DNA of 7,554 nucleotides, taken from the NCBI GenBank assembly GCA_031254155.1, contig JAIRVA010000242.1, positions 1 to 7,554 of the forward strand, in the 5' to 3' direction. The stretch is from Propionibacteriaceae bacterium. GTDB taxonomy: Bacteria; Actinomycetota; Actinomycetes; Propionibacteriales; Propionibacteriaceae. Within the stretch, counting starts at the first letter, position 1. Each line of letters begins with the position of its first letter. The position numbers were made by a program, and so were the translations under genes. The notes below the pieces were generated by a model. The model was not told the DNA's origin and did not search any database. It was given only the letters and a program-made list of their open reading frames with translations. This document shows, one piece after another, positions 6,475-7,554 of the stretch.

Positions 6475-7554
6475 TCACCACTCAATCGGGAGCCCTGGCA
6501 AATCCGTCGTGGAGGTCGGTACGCCGTAGCGAGGCAGCGCGACCGACATGATGTCCTTGACCGCGGGGGCGGCGGCGGCGGTGCCCGAACCGCCGGTCGT
6601 CGGGTGGTCTAAGACAACGTACGTCAGCAACTGGGGGTTGTCGGCGGGCGCCACGCCGAGGTACGACATGACGTACCCCCGGTAACACCCACACGTCGGG
6701 TCGATCGCCTCCGCGGTCCCCGACTTACCCGCCGTGCGGTAGCCCGGGATGTCGAAGGAGTTCTTGTTGAAGTCGACGACCGACTCCATCATCCGCAGAA
6801 CCTGGGCGGAGGTCTCCGCCGAGACGACCCGTCGTACCGCCGGCTCGGGCAGCGTGACCGGGGTACCATCGGCCTTGGTCGCCGAGGCCACGATGGACGG
6901 ACTGACGTACACCCCGCCGTTCACAATCGCGGCCACTGCGGCCGCCTCCTGGAGGGCCGTCACCGACAGCCCTTGCCCGAAGGCCATGTTGTCGCGCGTC
7001 TGGTCGGACATGTCCGCTCCCGGGACGTACCCCGTCGCTTCGCCCGGCAGACCGCTGTTCGTCGCCTGGCCCAGCCCGAACCGGGTCAGGTAGTCGGTGA
7101 TAGTTGCCTTGTCCATCTGCCGGAGCAACAGGAGGATCCCGACGTTGGACGACCGCGCCAACACCCCCGCCGCGGTCAGGTGAATGGTGTCATGGCCCCA
7201 CGCGTCCTTGATGAGCGAGTCGCCGCTCGCGATCTGCCCCGGCACGATGACCCGCGTGTCGGGAGCGACCAGCCCTTGGTCGACCAGCGCGGCCATGGTG
7301 AGAACCTTCTCGACCGACCCCGGCTCATAGGCGTCGCGGACCGCCCGGTTGCCCAAGTTGTCGCTTGGCTCGGCGGAAATGTTGTTCGGATCGAACGTCG
7401 GGTAGTCCGACAGGGCCAGGATCTCCCCCGTCGTCACCGACAGCGTGATCGCGATCCCGCTGCGGGCGCCCGACTGCTGGACAGCGGCGGCGAGACGCTG
7501 GTCCTGCATGTATTGCAGGCCGAGATCCAGGGTGAGCTCGTAGTTGACCCCCTG
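6475..7554 (-). CDS. ftsI: Septal peptidoglycan transpeptidase FtsI/PBP3, C-terminal part (5' end outside window)
   Basis: FtsI is the class B penicillin-binding protein that crosslinks septal peptidoglycan outside the membrane and partners FtsW. The last 359 codons are visible, and the frame is open to the window edge with no start codon implied. Numbering from the edge, the fragment opens with the ELTLDLGLQ stretch (6-14) that begins the transpeptidase domain. It then shows the three active-site motifs: SVEK with the nucleophilic serine (80-83, preceded by EPG), SSN (135-137) and KSGT (277-280). Between them are GLPGEATG-type and MAFGQG-type segments, and the end has the APADNPQ strand and the TAAAAPAVKDIM helix usual for the family. 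The protein ends soon afterwards, with no PASTA domains. A CxC pair (288-290) lies just after KSGT. The membrane anchor and dimerisation module lie outside the window. FtsI rather than another class B PBP is supported by its position ahead of mraY in a dcw cluster. Confidence 0.95.
   Translation of the reverse strand, partial: QGVNYELTLDLGLQYMQDQRLAAAVQQSGARSGIAITLSVTTGEILALSDYPTFDPNNISAEPSDNLGNRAVRDAYEPGSVEKVLTMAALVDQGLVAPDTRVIVPGQIASGDSLIKDAWGHDTIHLTAAGVLARSSNVGILLLLRQMDKATITDYLTRFGLGQATNSGLPGEATGYVPGADMSDQTRDNMAFGQGLSVTALQEAAAVAAIVNGGVYVSPSIVASATKADGTPVTLPEPAVRRVVSAETSAQVLRMMESVVDFNKNSFDIPGYRTAGKSGTAEAIDPTCGCYRGYVMSYLGVAPADNPQLLTYVVLDHPTTGGSGTAAAAPAVKDIMSVALPRYGVPTSTTDLPGLPIEW

Noticed and set aside
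5389..6612. Long plus-strand open frame (407 codons) opposite mraY
   Set aside because: It lies antisense to a clearly real mraY. The translation is rich in Arg, Glu, Asp, Pro and Gly with no recognisable motif, as expected for a frame shadow in GC-rich DNA.

Overview
The window is a stretch of a dcw (division and cell wall) gene cluster from a high-GC bacterium, most likely an actinobacterium (Actinomycetota). The call rests on the GC-rich third codon positions, frequent GTG starts, an MraY with a paired-cysteine loop followed by an 'RNPNDLA'-type motif, a MurG with the 'NGEQ' acceptor-side motif, and a MurD and FtsW whose loops read like actinobacterial ones. Finer placement is not supported by what I can see, although the MurG motifs hint at Micrococcales-like sequences.

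All genes lie on the minus strand, so they read from right to left: ftsI (5' end outside the window), mraY, murD, ftsW, murG, murC and the first 39 codons of what looks like ftsQ (3' end outside). From mraY to ftsQ the genes form a single tightly packed unit. Four junctions are 4-base ATGA/GTGA overlaps, and the murC-ftsQ junction is a 1-base TAGTG overlap. The only real gap is the 132 bases between ftsI and mraY (6343-6474). It contains a perfect 10-bp inverted repeat and a good Shine-Dalgarno sequence for mraY.

Together the products carry out consecutive steps of septal peptidoglycan synthesis. MurC and MurD add L-Ala and D-Glu to UDP-MurNAc in the cytoplasm. MraY transfers the finished UDP-MurNAc-pentapeptide to undecaprenyl phosphate (lipid I), and MurG adds GlcNAc (lipid II). 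FtsW polymerises lipid II, FtsI crosslinks it, and FtsQ is a division scaffold.

Two points depart from the textbook picture. First, murE and murF, which normally lie between ftsI and mraY in actinobacteria, are not there. Second, MurD has lost both asparagines of the family's HNxxN motif (it reads HMVAD), while the MurC next to it keeps them. No mobile element, CRISPR array, RNA gene or unfamiliar gene system was found; otherwise this is an ordinary core-genome region.
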